A stretch of 64,000 nucleotides of DNA from JAXGYX01 sp040772065 (GTDB taxonomy: Bacteria; Bacillota; Clostridia; Saccharofermentanales; Fastidiosipilaceae), in contig JAXGYX010000001.1 in the NCBI GenBank assembly GCA_040772065.1, forward strand, positions 868,001 through 932,000, read 5' to 3'. The notes beneath the pieces were generated by a model. It made no database searches, was not told the DNA's origin, and was given only the letters and a program-made list of their open reading frames with translations. Of the stretch, positions 53,119-62,944 are shown piece by piece (position 1 is the stretch's first letter; each line of letters opens with the position of its first letter). A program made the position numbers and the translations under genes.

Positions 53119-54702
53119 ATGAAGCGCAGACCAATGATTCTGATTATCTTACTTGTCTGCTCACTGTCCTTGTCGTCTTGCGTTTTTACTAATAACACAA
53201 CAAGGCGCCGAGATGATGTGGGCATGTCATCAGATTTTTCGACCAATTTGAACAGCGAAACCAACACGCCGATCCGTTTGACTGAACAAACACAACAACC
53301 GGGCGCGGGCCGGACACAAGGACCATTTGTCACGAGCGCCGCGGTGGATGGTTCCACGAGCGTTCGGACAGACACGGAGCTATCCACTTCGCTACCGGCT
53401 GAGCCATCCGACCCACCGACATCTTCCTCTTCGACTTATGTCGCCGATCAAGTCGATCGGACTCAACCGTCGGCGGAAAATCCTTATGAGATCGCTAAAA
53501 ACATGCTCGACGCCTATCAATTGCCGGAGAACATCGGTGATAATGCCTTTGACCGTGGAGTGGCGACCAACCTTGAGCCGTATTGGAAGCAAGATCAAGA
53601 TCCGCTGCGAAGAGCGATCATGAACCATATTGACGACCAGCTGGCGCGGGCGTCGACCACCATCGACCTATCGCCGATCCTCCGGGGTCAACGGTTGAAT
53701 TTGCATCAATTCCTGGAGGAGTTGGACGCGATGTTTTTTACCGTGCGTGATTCCAATCCCGAATACTTTTATTTTACCACGATCACCTACACCAATCCCG
53801 AAGGTCACATTGTGGACGCAAGTTTTATCTATAATTATCGCTACTACGAGTATGACGAGGATGTGGAATTCACTGATTTTGTGCTGTCGTTGGCCGTCAA
53901 ACCTGAGTTCGCGAGCGCAACGGCGCGTCGCGCGAAATTTCTTGAGATGGAAATTGAAGCGCAAAGGGTCGCTGATTTAATCATCAACGCCACAGACAAC
54001 GACTATTTGAGATTGCGCCTGGCGCACGACTACGTGATCGATCGAGTGGACTTTAGTCAGCAGTACGACAAAGATACCAACAACGCGCTGAGTGGCTTGC
54101 TCGGGGATTCCACTTTATGTGTTGGCTATTCGCTGGCGTATAAAATGATTGTGGAACGTATGGGATTTCCCTGCATCTCAATTTACGGCGACACGAGACA
54201 AATCGGCGAGGGCACGACACTGCACAACTGGAACAAAGTAAAATTCAACGATCAATGGTATAACGTGGATTGTACCTGGGATGATCGCCCACCCAACGGT
54301 CCGAACCAATACAAGCCCGCCTCCTCTTTTTATTTTCTGCGTTCCGACAGCGGAATCGAGCGGTCTCATTATAAGGTGTTCAGTTTCGCCGTCCCCGACG
54401 CGCCGACCGAGTATTCGACTTATTGGGAGATCAATGGTCTTTATGCGTATGACGATGACGATGTGATCGAGCTGATGACAAATTTTATCAATCTCATTGG
54501 ATCTGTTCCCAACGCACGTGAATATGGACTGAGTGTCAAAGTCATGTACGATGAGGATCTGAGCGACAAGGTTGATTCGCTGGCGGCACGGGCGGTCGAC
54601 GCGTCGGATTATCATGTCTCGATCTGGCATGCCGAAACCTATGACGAAGTGATTTGTTTTTTCGCGCAGTTCGCGGATAACGCAAACGCTCCGGCCGATT
54701 AA
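53119..54702 (+). CDS. Lipoprotein with transglutaminase-like cysteine protease domain
   Basis: Secreted protein anchored by a lipid: the signal MILIILLVCSLSLSSC ends in a lipobox with Cys21. Residues 22-120 are low-complexity Thr/Ser/Pro-rich spacer. The C-terminal domain has the transglutaminase-like triad: Cys334 in GDSTLCVGYSLAYK, His369 in TTLHNWNKV, and Asp384 in YNVDCTWDD. Such domains cleave or crosslink proteins or peptidoglycan at the cell surface. ATG at 53119 follows GGAG. No partner gene is adjacent on the same strand. Substrate unknown. Confidence 0.88.
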   Translation: MKRRPMILIILLVCSLSLSSCVFTNNTTRRRDDVGMSSDFSTNLNSETNTPIRLTEQTQQPGAGRTQGPFVTSAAVDGSTSVRTDTELSTSLPAEPSDPPTSSSSTYVADQVDRTQPSAENPYEIAKNMLDAYQLPENIGDNAFDRGVATNLEPYWKQDQDPLRRAIMNHIDDQLARASTTIDLSPILRGQRLNLHQFLEELDAMFFTVRDSNPEYFYFTTITYTNPEGHIVDASFIYNYRYYEYDEDVEFTDFVLSLAVKPEFASATARRAKFLEMEIEAQRVADLIINATDNDYLRLRLAHDYVIDRVDFSQQYDKDTNNALSGLLGDSTLCVGYSLAYKMIVERMGFPCISIYGDTRQIGEGTTLHNWNKVKFNDQWYNVDCTWDDRPPNGPNQYKPASSFYFLRSDSGIERSHYKVFSFAVPDAPTEYSTYWEINGLYAYDDDDVIELMTNFINLIGSVPNAREYGLSVKVMYDEDLSDKVDSLAARAVDASDYHVSIWHAETYDEVICFFAQFADNANAPAD

Positions 54703-54780
54703 GGTCGAAGCGTTCATGAAAGCAAAACAAAAGAGATGTCATTGTGATCGCAGGGGCAATCAAGGTCAGCGTCGACCTTA
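54700..54780. other. 9-bp inverted repeat spanning the ends of two convergent genes
   Basis: TAAGGTCGA (54700-54708) and TCGACCTTA (54772-54780) are exact inverted copies, each including the stop codon of one gene. No T-tract follows. It may be chance or a bidirectional transcript-end structure. Confidence 0.35.
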
Positions 54781-55512
54781 TGAAAGCGGCCAGGTTTGAT
54801 TGACCTCCTCGTAAGAACTGACAGTTCCGATATCAACGCATTTTCCGTCAAAGCGATAGAGTTTCACCGGCTTTCGAGTGTATAGCCAGGCCGGGAAATT
54901 GCCCGGTGCGTCGGGAGAATTGCCTTCTTCAAGATAGGTGCGTATCAGGGGCAGCGTTTGACGTTTATAGAAATAAGTCGCGTATACCGCGAGATTGGAC
55001 GCCGGCCGCTCAGGCTTTTCGACCAGTGAGGTCAGCGTTCCGGCCTCATCGACTGTGGCGATGGCGAAGCGGCGCAAATCCTCGTTCGGATCCGGGATGC
55101 CCGCCAAAATCATATCCTCATCAAATGTTCGAAACGCCTCCCAGCAATCTTTGAGCCGGTAGGTGAACAGCGTGTCGCCGGCGATGACAAACAGATCTTC
55201 GTCGATATTCAATTGATCAATCGCGTACTGCATATCGCCGATGGCGCCCAGCTTATCCTCTTCACTCATCGTCTGATCATCTACCACGGTTATCTCGATG
55301 TCGGATCGCGTCTTTGACCACTCAATGAAATCCGCAGCGAAACGATGATTTGAAACGACCACGATCCGCGACAAGTCCGGCATGGTGACCATTTGGTCCA
55401 CAATATAGTCGATAATGGGTCGACCCTTGACCGGCAACAAAGCTTTGGCTTTGTCCTTCGTCAGAGGGTACAATCTGGTGGCGTAGCCGGCGGCCAGGAT
55501 GAGTCCGATCAT
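54778..55512 (-). CDS. Sugar- or choline-phosphate nucleotidyltransferase
   Basis: Makes an activated nucleotide donor for envelope polymers. The 244-residue protein begins with the pyrophosphorylase signature GLILAAGYATRLYPLTKDKA and has the later VIAGDTLF, SLVEKP and FDGKCVDIGTVSSYEEVN segments of the RmlA/GalU/LicC fold. The exact substrate (a sugar 1-phosphate or phosphocholine) is undetermined. It follows lysA by nine bases, in an operon with an LCP protein, so a wall polymer role is likely. Confidence 0.85.
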   Translation of the reverse strand: MIGLILAAGYATRLYPLTKDKAKALLPVKGRPIIDYIVDQMVTMPDLSRIVVVSNHRFAADFIEWSKTRSDIEITVVDDQTMSEEDKLGAIGDMQYAIDQLNIDEDLFVIAGDTLFTYRLKDCWEAFRTFDEDMILAGIPDPNEDLRRFAIATVDEAGTLTSLVEKPERPASNLAVYATYFYKRQTLPLIRTYLEEGNSPDAPGNFPAWLYTRKPVKLYRFDGKCVDIGTVSSYEEVNQTWPLS

Positions 55513-55521
55513 TTTATCACC

Positions 55522-56787
55522 TCACTCAATGTCGTCAAACAGGTCCGTAAAGTCAAAGGTGGCGAAATAATCGCCCGCGGTCTCAGCTCGCCGGATCAGT
55601 TTGGCCTTCTTATCTTCGGTCCAAAGCAGTTCGGCCGAGCGGAGCTTGCCGTTATAGTTGTAGCCCATCGAAAAACCGTGGGCGCCGGTATCGTGGATGA
55701 CAACCAAATCGCCCGGCTCGATCTTCGGCAAAGCCCGGTCGATGGCGAATTTGTCATTGTTCTCACACAGACCTCCGGTCACGTCATAGACATGGTCATC
55801 CGGCTGATCTTCCTTGCCGACAACTGTAATGTGATGGTAGGCGCCATACATCGCCGGACGCATCAGATTGGCCGCACAGGCGTCCAGTCCGGCGTATTTC
55901 TTATATGTATCCTTCATATGCAGCACTCTGGAGACCAGGCAGCCATTCGGCGCCAACATAAAGCGACCCAATTCAGTATAAATCGCGACATCGTCCATGC
56001 CGGCCGGCACCAGAACATCCTCATAGACCTCACGAACAGCGTCGCCGATGACATTGATGTCGACAGGCTGTTGTTCGGGGCGGTACGGGATGCCGATTCC
56101 TCCGGACAGGTTGATAAACGTGATATGGGCTCCGGTTTCATTTTTCAATTCTACAGCGGTCTCAAACAGCAGACGCGCCAGTTTTGGATAATACTCATCG
56201 GTGACGGCGTTGCTGACTAAAAACGCGTGAATGCCAAATTCTTCAACACCGTACTCTTTTAACTTTTTGAAGCCTTCCTTCATCTGCTCCAACGTGAAGC
56301 CGTATTTCGCGTCTCCGGGGTTGTCCATGATATCATTTGATACTTGGAAGACACCGCCCGGGTTGTAGCGACAGCTCATCCGCTTGGGCAGCTCCCCAAC
56401 CAGGTTTCGCAGATAATCGATATGAGTGATGTCATCGAGATTGATTGTCGCGTCCAGGTCATAGGCAAGCTGATAGTCTTCGGCGGGCGTGACATTGGAG
56501 GAGAACATGATTTTATCGCCTTGAAATCCACAGTTTCGGCTCATTAACAGTTCGGTGTACGAGGAGCAGTCCACACCGCATCCTTCCTCTTTCAAAATCT
56601 TCAGGATGAACGGATTGGGTGTCGCCTTCACGGCGAAATATTCACGAAATCCCTTGTTCCAGGAAAACGCCTGATTCAGCGCGCGAGCGGTACGTCGGAT
56701 CCCCTCTTCATCATATAGATGAAACGGGGTCGGATATTCAGACACGATTTTTTCCAAATCCTCTTGATTGATAAACGGTTTTTTCAT
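55522..56787 (-). CDS. lysA: Diaminopimelate decarboxylase
   Basis: PLP enzyme that decarboxylates meso-diaminopimelate to lysine, the last step of lysine synthesis. The 421-residue fold type III protein has the PLP lysine in YFAVKATPNP, the GCGVDCSSYTEL segment, LSGGIGIPYRP and the substrate region TGGLCENNDKFA. ATG at 56787 follows AGAGGA. It lies between an LCP gene and a nucleotidyltransferase gene, not near other lysine genes, hinting at a link with wall synthesis. Confidence 0.93.
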   Translation of the reverse strand: MKKPFINQEDLEKIVSEYPTPFHLYDEEGIRRTARALNQAFSWNKGFREYFAVKATPNPFILKILKEEGCGVDCSSYTELLMSRNCGFQGDKIMFSSNVTPAEDYQLAYDLDATINLDDITHIDYLRNLVGELPKRMSCRYNPGGVFQVSNDIMDNPGDAKYGFTLEQMKEGFKKLKEYGVEEFGIHAFLVSNAVTDEYYPKLARLLFETAVELKNETGAHITFINLSGGIGIPYRPEQQPVDINVIGDAVREVYEDVLVPAGMDDVAIYTELGRFMLAPNGCLVSRVLHMKDTYKKYAGLDACAANLMRPAMYGAYHHITVVGKEDQPDDHVYDVTGGLCENNDKFAIDRALPKIEPGDLVVIHDTGAHGFSMGYNYNGKLRSAELLWTEDKKAKLIRRAETAGDYFATFDFTDLFDDIE

Positions 56788-56805
56788 AAACGTCCTCTCT
56801 TTTTG

Positions 56806-57876
56806 CTATTTTATATTTTCCGCCTGCTGAATATTGTTGCGATTGTAAATTGTCTCTTGTAGTTGAATGATGTTCGCCGCGTAATCAGGCAGCAGCACAT
56901 CCATGCCATCTATGGTCACACTTGAATATAAGCCATCGTCCGGCAGACGCAACTGCTCCAACGGAGATTTTAACATGGTGGGTGCTTCTGTGACGTAAGA
57001 GAACAACTGCCCTTTGTCCATATTTGTGGTCACGTATGGCAGCACTTCTTCCATCACTTCCAGCAGTTCACCCGCGCTCGCGCCTTTTAATTTTTCGATA
57101 ATTTTCGTCATGACGATTCGCTGGCGCGAAGTGCGTTGATAATCGGCGTTTCCCACCGCTCGAATACGAGAATAGCCGACCGCCTGCGCTCCCGTCAAGT
57201 TAACCAGACCAGCTTGATCCAACAAATTGGAATCCGCCGGCCGACCTTCTTTTTCGTTCATTCTTTGCACGGAATAGTTCAGGTAGAATCGTTCGTTTTC
57301 GGTTACCTCGAGTTCCACGCCCCCGAGCACATCGACGATTTTCGCAAAAGAATAAAAATCAACCAGCACATAATGGTCAACTTTGACCTTGAAATTTTGT
57401 TCCAAGGTCCTAAGTAACAGATCGGGGCCGCCAACCATGGTGGCGTGGTTCATCTTATAGTTTCCGACTTCCGGAATGGTGACATACATATCGCGCATAA
57501 ATGAGGTAAGCATGATTTTTTGCGTGTCACGATTGTAGGAAAATAAAATCATCGTGTCGGAATTCGCCATCCGGCCCGGCTCGCGGGTGTCTGTGCCGAT
57601 TAGAAGAATGTTGGTGACCGCACTGTCTTCCATGACATCACCGGATCTCAATTCCTTCAATTGTTCATCCGCGTCGCTCAAGCGATCATCCACGAGTGGT
57701 TTGAACGTCGCCCCGATTGAAATGGTGTCCGGTGTTTTCTCATAATTAATCTGTCCCAACAGACCATAGACGTACACCCAGGCGGAAGTCAGCACACCGA
57801 CCAACAAACCGAGGATGATCACCAAAGCCGTGACCCAACGCCTGCGTGGCGGGTACGGCGATTTTGCTTTTTTCAT
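56806..57876 (-). CDS. LytR-CpsA-Psr (LCP) family cell wall protein
   Basis: Membrane-anchored enzyme class that attaches teichoic acid-like or capsular polymers to peptidoglycan from a lipid carrier. The 356-residue protein has a basic N-terminus, one membrane helix (about 15-39) and an extracellular LCP domain: ILLIGTDTREPGRMANSDTM, MLTSFMRDMYVTIP, GGVELEVTENERF, and the late GYSRIRAVGNADYQRTSRQR with its conserved arginines. The start at 57876 is set by GGAG upstream. It leads the LCP-lysA-nucleotidyltransferase operon. Confidence 0.93.
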   Translation of the reverse strand: MKKAKSPYPPRRRWVTALVIILGLLVGVLTSAWVYVYGLLGQINYEKTPDTISIGATFKPLVDDRLSDADEQLKELRSGDVMEDSAVTNILLIGTDTREPGRMANSDTMILFSYNRDTQKIMLTSFMRDMYVTIPEVGNYKMNHATMVGGPDLLLRTLEQNFKVKVDHYVLVDFYSFAKIVDVLGGVELEVTENERFYLNYSVQRMNEKEGRPADSNLLDQAGLVNLTGAQAVGYSRIRAVGNADYQRTSRQRIVMTKIIEKLKGASAGELLEVMEEVLPYVTTNMDKGQLFSYVTEAPTMLKSPLEQLRLPDDGLYSSVTIDGMDVLLPDYAANIIQLQETIYNRNNIQQAENIK

Positions 57877-58185
57877 AGTTATTCTCCGCATTAAAAGATA
57901 GCTTCTGTTAACTTAATAAAAAAAGAGATCTGAAATGCCTTTACCACTTCGGTAAAGAACATATTATCATATTTTAACACGGACGATTAAATCCGGCGTC
58001 CAACCGGAGCGCCGGGAACAACAAATCTCACACTTTTAGAATTGATCGACAGATTATGTAAAAAAAGAGCGGATTGCAAATCCGCTCAAAATTAATGAAA
58101 CTTTCTTCCTCTCGCTCGCGCCAATGCCGGAGCGTCGGTGTTTTTGATGTCGTCCGGACCGTAGACTCCGGGTAAGAGAAATGGA
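57877..58185 (-). other. Gap between the sortase gene and the LCP operon
   Basis: About 309 bases with no gene. It holds the sortase terminator, a 7-bp hairpin CTTTACC / GGTAAAG (57938-57956) in the LCP leader, and a possible promoter (minus-strand TATGATAAT near 57962-57970 without a good -35). Confidence 0.4.
58060..58087 (-). terminator. Intrinsic terminator after the sortase gene
   Basis: Minus-strand stem GAGCGGATT / AATCCGCTC (9 bp, three-base loop) followed by seven T residues. Confidence 0.92.
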
Positions 58186-58923
58186 TTAATCAATCGGAAC
58201 ACAATATAAAACAGTGTGCCAGGTGGAACTATGATTTTTACAGGTGTACAGCGTCAAAAGTTGACCTTGATAATGATCCAATCCTGCCTCTTTTTGTAAA
58301 AATGTCTGATAGTCACTTGAATCGGCAAAATCAGTTGTGCAAAACACGTCTTCTCCTTTCGGATAGTATCCGGCTCGAATCACCCGGTATCGCTTTCGCT
58401 CCATGCGAGCGTACAGATCGAGGATGACCACGGTATCGGCTTGTTGTCGAGCTGATAAATCCGGAAAGTGATCGATCGCCGTGAATCCGGATCCATCTGT
58501 CAAACTATGACCGAAGACAACCAGATTGTCCGACTGTCCGGGTGATCCCAGATAACCGATTTCCCCTAAGTTGCTGACTTCTCCATCACGTGTCATCCGC
58601 TCATATTTATATGGATTTTGATGGTCGACAAAAATTGGATAGTCGATTCCAAATGGTTGAATCTGAATCCAACCTTTAAAATCAGGGTAGCGCGCGGCGA
58701 TCGTTGAATAATCAGGCATGACGTTTTCTTGATCCATGTTCACGGTGTCATCGTCCAAGTCTTGATTTCGCGCCGTGCTAAACTCCGCCCCGGTTCGCAC
58801 GGACGAGTCGTTGACAATCGCCTTCAACTCATCACGATTTTGTTCGGATAGCAGGGTTGACTTGTTGTTATATGAAAAATATAGAAAAATCAAAATGACC
58901 ACAACCCACCCGCGGCGATCCAA
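58186..58923 (-). CDS. Class-B-like sortase lacking the catalytic arginine; 5' end probably frameshifted
   Basis: Membrane helix near the N-terminus, then a sortase domain: GWIQIQPFGIDYPIFV, GYLG, His139 in VVFGHSLTDGSGF and Cys228 in LLTLYTCKN. After Cys228 only 17 residues remain (ending STWHTVLYCVPID) and none is Arg, although sortases need an Arg a few residues after the Cys; His and Thr stand in its place. The frame opens only with TTG at 58923 and no Shine-Dalgarno site. A better start, ATG at 58955 overlapping the spaA stop and preceded by AAAGAGG, reads MSASELFDGIRWIAAGG, then stops; a -1 shift near 58905-58915 would join it to the sortase frame. Confidence 0.8.
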   Translation of the reverse strand: MDRRGWVVVILIFLYFSYNNKSTLLSEQNRDELKAIVNDSSVRTGAEFSTARNQDLDDDTVNMDQENVMPDYSTIAARYPDFKGWIQIQPFGIDYPIFVDHQNPYKYERMTRDGEVSNLGEIGYLGSPGQSDNLVVFGHSLTDGSGFTAIDHFPDLSARQQADTVVILDLYARMERKRYRVIRAGYYPKGEDVFCTTDFADSSDYQTFLQKEAGLDHYQGQLLTLYTCKNHSSTWHTVLYCVPID

Positions 58924-58951
58924 CGTATGCCGTCAAACAGTTCGCTTGCGC

Positions 58952-61900
58952 TCATAGACGCCTCTTTCGGTAGATAATTTTCAATATACCGACCAACATC
59001 AGCGTGAGAGCGGCCACCGCCATCACAACCACGACAGAGCGGGAAATTCTGTCACCTGTAACCGGCGGACGATGGGTGATTTTGTTTTTTGTGGTTTGTT
59101 CCGGCAAGGTTTCCTTTGGTCGTGAAATTGTCTTCAGTGTGTTCGGTGTGTTCGAAACGAGTAACTCCGCACGGTTGGGCAGGCCCCGCTCGTCAATTGA
59201 AAAATCATGGGATATGTTGGACAGTATGTATCCGGCCGGCGCAATTGTCTCCTTTACGGTGTAAGATCCGGTTGGCAGTCCGCGCAGCACGATCAAACCC
59301 ATCTCATCCGTCACACCTCGATAAAACAGTGTTTCATCGTCGGCCAAAACCTCAAAGGTGGCACCGGACAAGGTGGCACCGGTCGCCTGATCTATTTTGC
59401 GAATCGTAACCTTGTTTTGTTCATTGATCATCTCGATTAGAGTGGCCTCTCCATCGTCTTTGATTTCAAAGACAATCTCGTTGGCGATCATATAACCAAG
59501 TGGTGCGAGGTTTTCCAACAGCTTATATTGTTTGCCCACAATCAGTCCATGGATTGTATGAGGCTCATCAGTTGAAATCCATTCATCGATCGTCTCTCCA
59601 TTGACCATATCGACGAGTTGTAGTTTCGCGCCCGGAATTTCCGCTCCGGTGGTTAGGTCGACTTTGCTGATTTTAGCGACCGTTCGGCGATTGGATATCG
59701 TTATGACGATTCCATCGGTTTCGGTTTTCTCTGAAGAGTTTTCATCCACAACGAAACGAGTCGGACGCTGATCAGAATAATATCCTTGTGGTGGAGATAC
59801 TTCCTCAAGATAATATTCACCAAATTCCAACCCGGTCACGGTGATCCGGCCGGTGCTGTCAGTTTGAAACAATCCGATTTCACGTTCCACTCCATTGACC
59901 ACACTTACCAAGCGGAACACCGCACCTTCCAAAAGATGGTCCGATTCTGAATCGCATTTGACAATCGAGATGGTTTCCGTTTTTAACTTGTTTTCAATTG
60001 TTTGGATTGTCTGCTCAGTTTGTTGACTCTCTCCATCATTGACGGAGAGTTCAATGTCCAGATCGACAGCCGGATCGTATGCCTGATGAGTTTTAAGTTC
60101 TTTTACATAATAGGAGCCGGCAAAAGGAACCGTGAAAACACCTTCAAGCGAATCGTTCAATCCGCTGATCGCCACCATGCTGTCGGCCGGCAAGATATGT
60201 CCGTCGACAACCATCTCTTCACGATTAAACAGTCCGAAAAGAGTTTGTTCCGGCGCGGACAGGTGGTGATCATGCCATTTGGACTCCTCAAAAGCTTTCT
60301 GAAAGCGAAAAGTATAAGTTTGCTTTTGATTATAAAGTCCGGCTGTCTGAATCGACACACGCACTGCAGGATTTTCTTGTGTCAAATTGAGTTCGATCGG
60401 ATCCATTTTCACATATCCGGCAGGCGCCGACTGTTCCACCAATATATATTCACCCAAGGGCAACTCTTTGCTGGATGCGAACCCGTTTGAATCGCTTGTC
60501 AGCACATCGACGACTTCGCCTTTGGCGTGGAGCATGACCGGACTCCAAGATTCTCCATCAGCCAGGGCCGAGCGCGAATAGATGTCTGTCGCCGCGAGGA
60601 TCTCAAACATCGCGCCACCCAGTGGTCCATCGCTGAATTCCGCATTAGTCAAAAACAAATCCATTTCCGCTTCAGCCGTCAACGGTTCCGTCGTCCAACC
60701 TGAAAAAACCGGACCGCTTTTGATAATTTCGAGCACACCGACCAAGGGATCGTTTTGGATCACTTTTTCTTCTATTTTCATATCAAGTATGGTGTGGTCA
60801 CCGGTTATTTCAATACGGATTCTGGCCCCTTCCGGATCTAAAAAATATCCCTCCGGAGCGCGCACCTCTTCTAAATAATAGATGCCCAAAGGCAGATATT
60901 CCGGCAGCGTGACTTCACCATTTTCATTGGTGGAAAACGAGTCAGTCAGTTGCTCATCCGGATAATAGGTGCGCATTGTGATTGGATCTTCAGCATCGGC
61001 TTCGGCGTAAATGCGAAAAGTGGTGCCGGCGATTGGAATGCGATTTCCGGTGGTGGAATCTGTTTTGACGATTTTCAACCGGGAATATCGCAAGACATTC
61101 TCAATCACTGCGAAGGCTTTGCCGCCATCTTCCTCAATCGTCAATTGAAATGGCCTCATCGGTTCTCTGTCACTCACTTCGGTGAGCTGTGTCAATGTGT
61201 AATCGCCGAGCGGCAACAAAGTTGAAATGGCGTAGCCATAATCGTTTGTCGTCATTCGATCGACCTCGATTCCGTTTTGATCGGCCACCAAAAAGGTTAT
61301 TTTGGATTCAGGGTCTTTCAGATCGCTCGTTGGTTTGTCTAACTGATCCTCGGCAAATTTCATGATCTCCAAATAACCCAATGCCGGCCGTTCGTATGTG
61401 AAGATCAGGCCGGTTTTCTCTTCCGACTCCGTTTCGTTTTGTGTCTGTCGATCAACTTTGAAGTGATCGAGCGGCTCGCGGTCGGCGTCATTGGCTGAAA
61501 TTTTAGAGTTTAGCTCGTCCACCGCGTGATTGAGCTCAAGTAGGGGCGATTCATCGTTACAGGACAACTGTGTGATATTGGTCGAGTGGCGCTCTGTGCC
61601 GCCATCATGACGCCCAACAAAGCGCACCGCAACCGGATTTAGCGCATATCCGGCGGGCGCCTGAGTTTCGACCAGATCATAGATTCCCAGCGGCAAATCC
61701 AAGATCTCAATTATGCCCGACACATCGGTACGCAGACCGCTGATCAAGGTGCTGCCCGGAGCGTGTGTTTTCCCTTCATATGAGACACCTTGAGTGTCGG
61801 AATCTCCATTTTGCGTCCCGACATAGATCAGGTCATATTGCGCATCGCTCAGTTTAGAGACCTCACCATCTTTTACCCCTTGAAGCAGGTCAACTTTTTG

Positions 61901-62923
61901 GACGGTGATATTGAATATCTGATCAGGGCGCACCTCCACCTCAAGGTCATAGGTCAAAGGAGAGTTGAATTTTGTGACGGCGATGGCCTGGCGGTTGGTT
62001 TCATGATTGGCCGGTTCGCCATCGGGTTGAATTCCATCGCTTACCAAACTGACTCCCGTGTAGGCTTCGGTGCCGAACATTAGGCGTATCTTTTTTGTTC
62101 CCTTGACATCCGGATCGGCCGACAGTATTAGTCGATTTCCGGCGATGACGGCATTTACTCCCTCATCGCTTTCCGCCACGTAAAACGCGTCCAACATTGT
62201 GTTGGGATTTAGATTTTCCAAATCAATCGTCCCGCCGGCGGTCACAAACATGGACGATGGATCAAATCGTGGCTCGAAAGCCGCCATGCCCAGACCGACA
62301 TGATCCAGTATGAAATCACGTCTCATTTCATAGTCCGGCATATCCGACCAAATCGCCAGTCCTGGGTTGAGGGTCTCCCAGATCAAATTTGATCCAACAT
62401 CGGCCCATTGAAGCGCGTCCGGACTGTCTTTGTGGTATTCATAGCCCCAAAAGCCAATCAATTCAATGATGTTTTTCAGACCGGCATCAGCGTTCATGTC
62501 CAAAATATATTGATCGTAAGTTTTCATCACTCGGTCGGTCTCGTCGACAAAGAGATAGCCAAATTCTATACAATATGCGATGTCAGTGGATTGATCCGGG
62601 TAGCGAACGCGGAATCGGTGAATCGGCTCTTGTTGAAAGCCGGCGTAATCGTCGGTCTCCACTTTTTGTCTCAACAAATCGCGCACGGCATCTGTATGTT
62701 CGGCGGTGTTCTCAAAGCCCGGCAAAAACTGTGACACCGAGCCCATGATTCGCACATAGCCGGATGGATCAAATCCCGCGCTTTCCGGAATTCCAAGCAT
62801 GGCGATATCCGGATCATGCGCGTGCGCTCCCGTGATGTCGCCAACCGATATCAATAAAATTATAAGGCTCATCAAAAATGGGATCACTTTCGCAAGCCGA
62901 TTATTCTGGTGTGAGATACTCAT
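58952..62923 (-). CDS. SpaA-like multi-domain surface protein with sorting signal
   Basis: A 1323-residue cell wall-anchored adhesin or pilin-like protein. It has a signal peptide (cut probably after AHA, residue 35), then a thioester-adhesin-like domain with Cys118 in AYCIEFGY and WETLN later. About eight CnaB/SpaA prealbumin-like repeats follow, each ending like LVETQAPAGY, LEEVRAPEGYF or VKETIAPAGYIL, with lysines (IVKTDSTTG, KVDLTTG) suited to isopeptide bonds. The C-terminus has RPPVTGD (1285-1291), an LPXTG-like signal with Pro for Leu, a membrane helix and RKRRL. The start at 62923 is set by GGGAGG; its stop overlaps the putative sortase start. Confidence 0.9.
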   Translation of the reverse strand: MSISHQNNRLAKVIPFLMSLIILLISVGDITGAHAHDPDIAMLGIPESAGFDPSGYVRIMGSVSQFLPGFENTAEHTDAVRDLLRQKVETDDYAGFQQEPIHRFRVRYPDQSTDIAYCIEFGYLFVDETDRVMKTYDQYILDMNADAGLKNIIELIGFWGYEYHKDSPDALQWADVGSNLIWETLNPGLAIWSDMPDYEMRRDFILDHVGLGMAAFEPRFDPSSMFVTAGGTIDLENLNPNTMLDAFYVAESDEGVNAVIAGNRLILSADPDVKGTKKIRLMFGTEAYTGVSLVSDGIQPDGEPANHETNRQAIAVTKFNSPLTYDLEVEVRPDQIFNITVQKVDLLQGVKDGEVSKLSDAQYDLIYVGTQNGDSDTQGVSYEGKTHAPGSTLISGLRTDVSGIIEILDLPLGIYDLVETQAPAGYALNPVAVRFVGRHDGGTERHSTNITQLSCNDESPLLELNHAVDELNSKISANDADREPLDHFKVDRQTQNETESEEKTGLIFTYERPALGYLEIMKFAEDQLDKPTSDLKDPESKITFLVADQNGIEVDRMTTNDYGYAISTLLPLGDYTLTQLTEVSDREPMRPFQLTIEEDGGKAFAVIENVLRYSRLKIVKTDSTTGNRIPIAGTTFRIYAEADAEDPITMRTYYPDEQLTDSFSTNENGEVTLPEYLPLGIYYLEEVRAPEGYFLDPEGARIRIEITGDHTILDMKIEEKVIQNDPLVGVLEIIKSGPVFSGWTTEPLTAEAEMDLFLTNAEFSDGPLGGAMFEILAATDIYSRSALADGESWSPVMLHAKGEVVDVLTSDSNGFASSKELPLGEYILVEQSAPAGYVKMDPIELNLTQENPAVRVSIQTAGLYNQKQTYTFRFQKAFEESKWHDHHLSAPEQTLFGLFNREEMVVDGHILPADSMVAISGLNDSLEGVFTVPFAGSYYVKELKTHQAYDPAVDLDIELSVNDGESQQTEQTIQTIENKLKTETISIVKCDSESDHLLEGAVFRLVSVVNGVEREIGLFQTDSTGRITVTGLEFGEYYLEEVSPPQGYYSDQRPTRFVVDENSSEKTETDGIVITISNRRTVAKISKVDLTTGAEIPGAKLQLVDMVNGETIDEWISTDEPHTIHGLIVGKQYKLLENLAPLGYMIANEIVFEIKDDGEATLIEMINEQNKVTIRKIDQATGATLSGATFEVLADDETLFYRGVTDEMGLIVLRGLPTGSYTVKETIAPAGYILSNISHDFSIDERGLPNRAELLVSNTPNTLKTISRPKETLPEQTTKNKITHRPPVTGDRISRSVVVVMAVAALTLMLVGILKIIYRKRRL

Positions 62924-62944
62924 GTTTCCTCCCGCGGTTGAATT

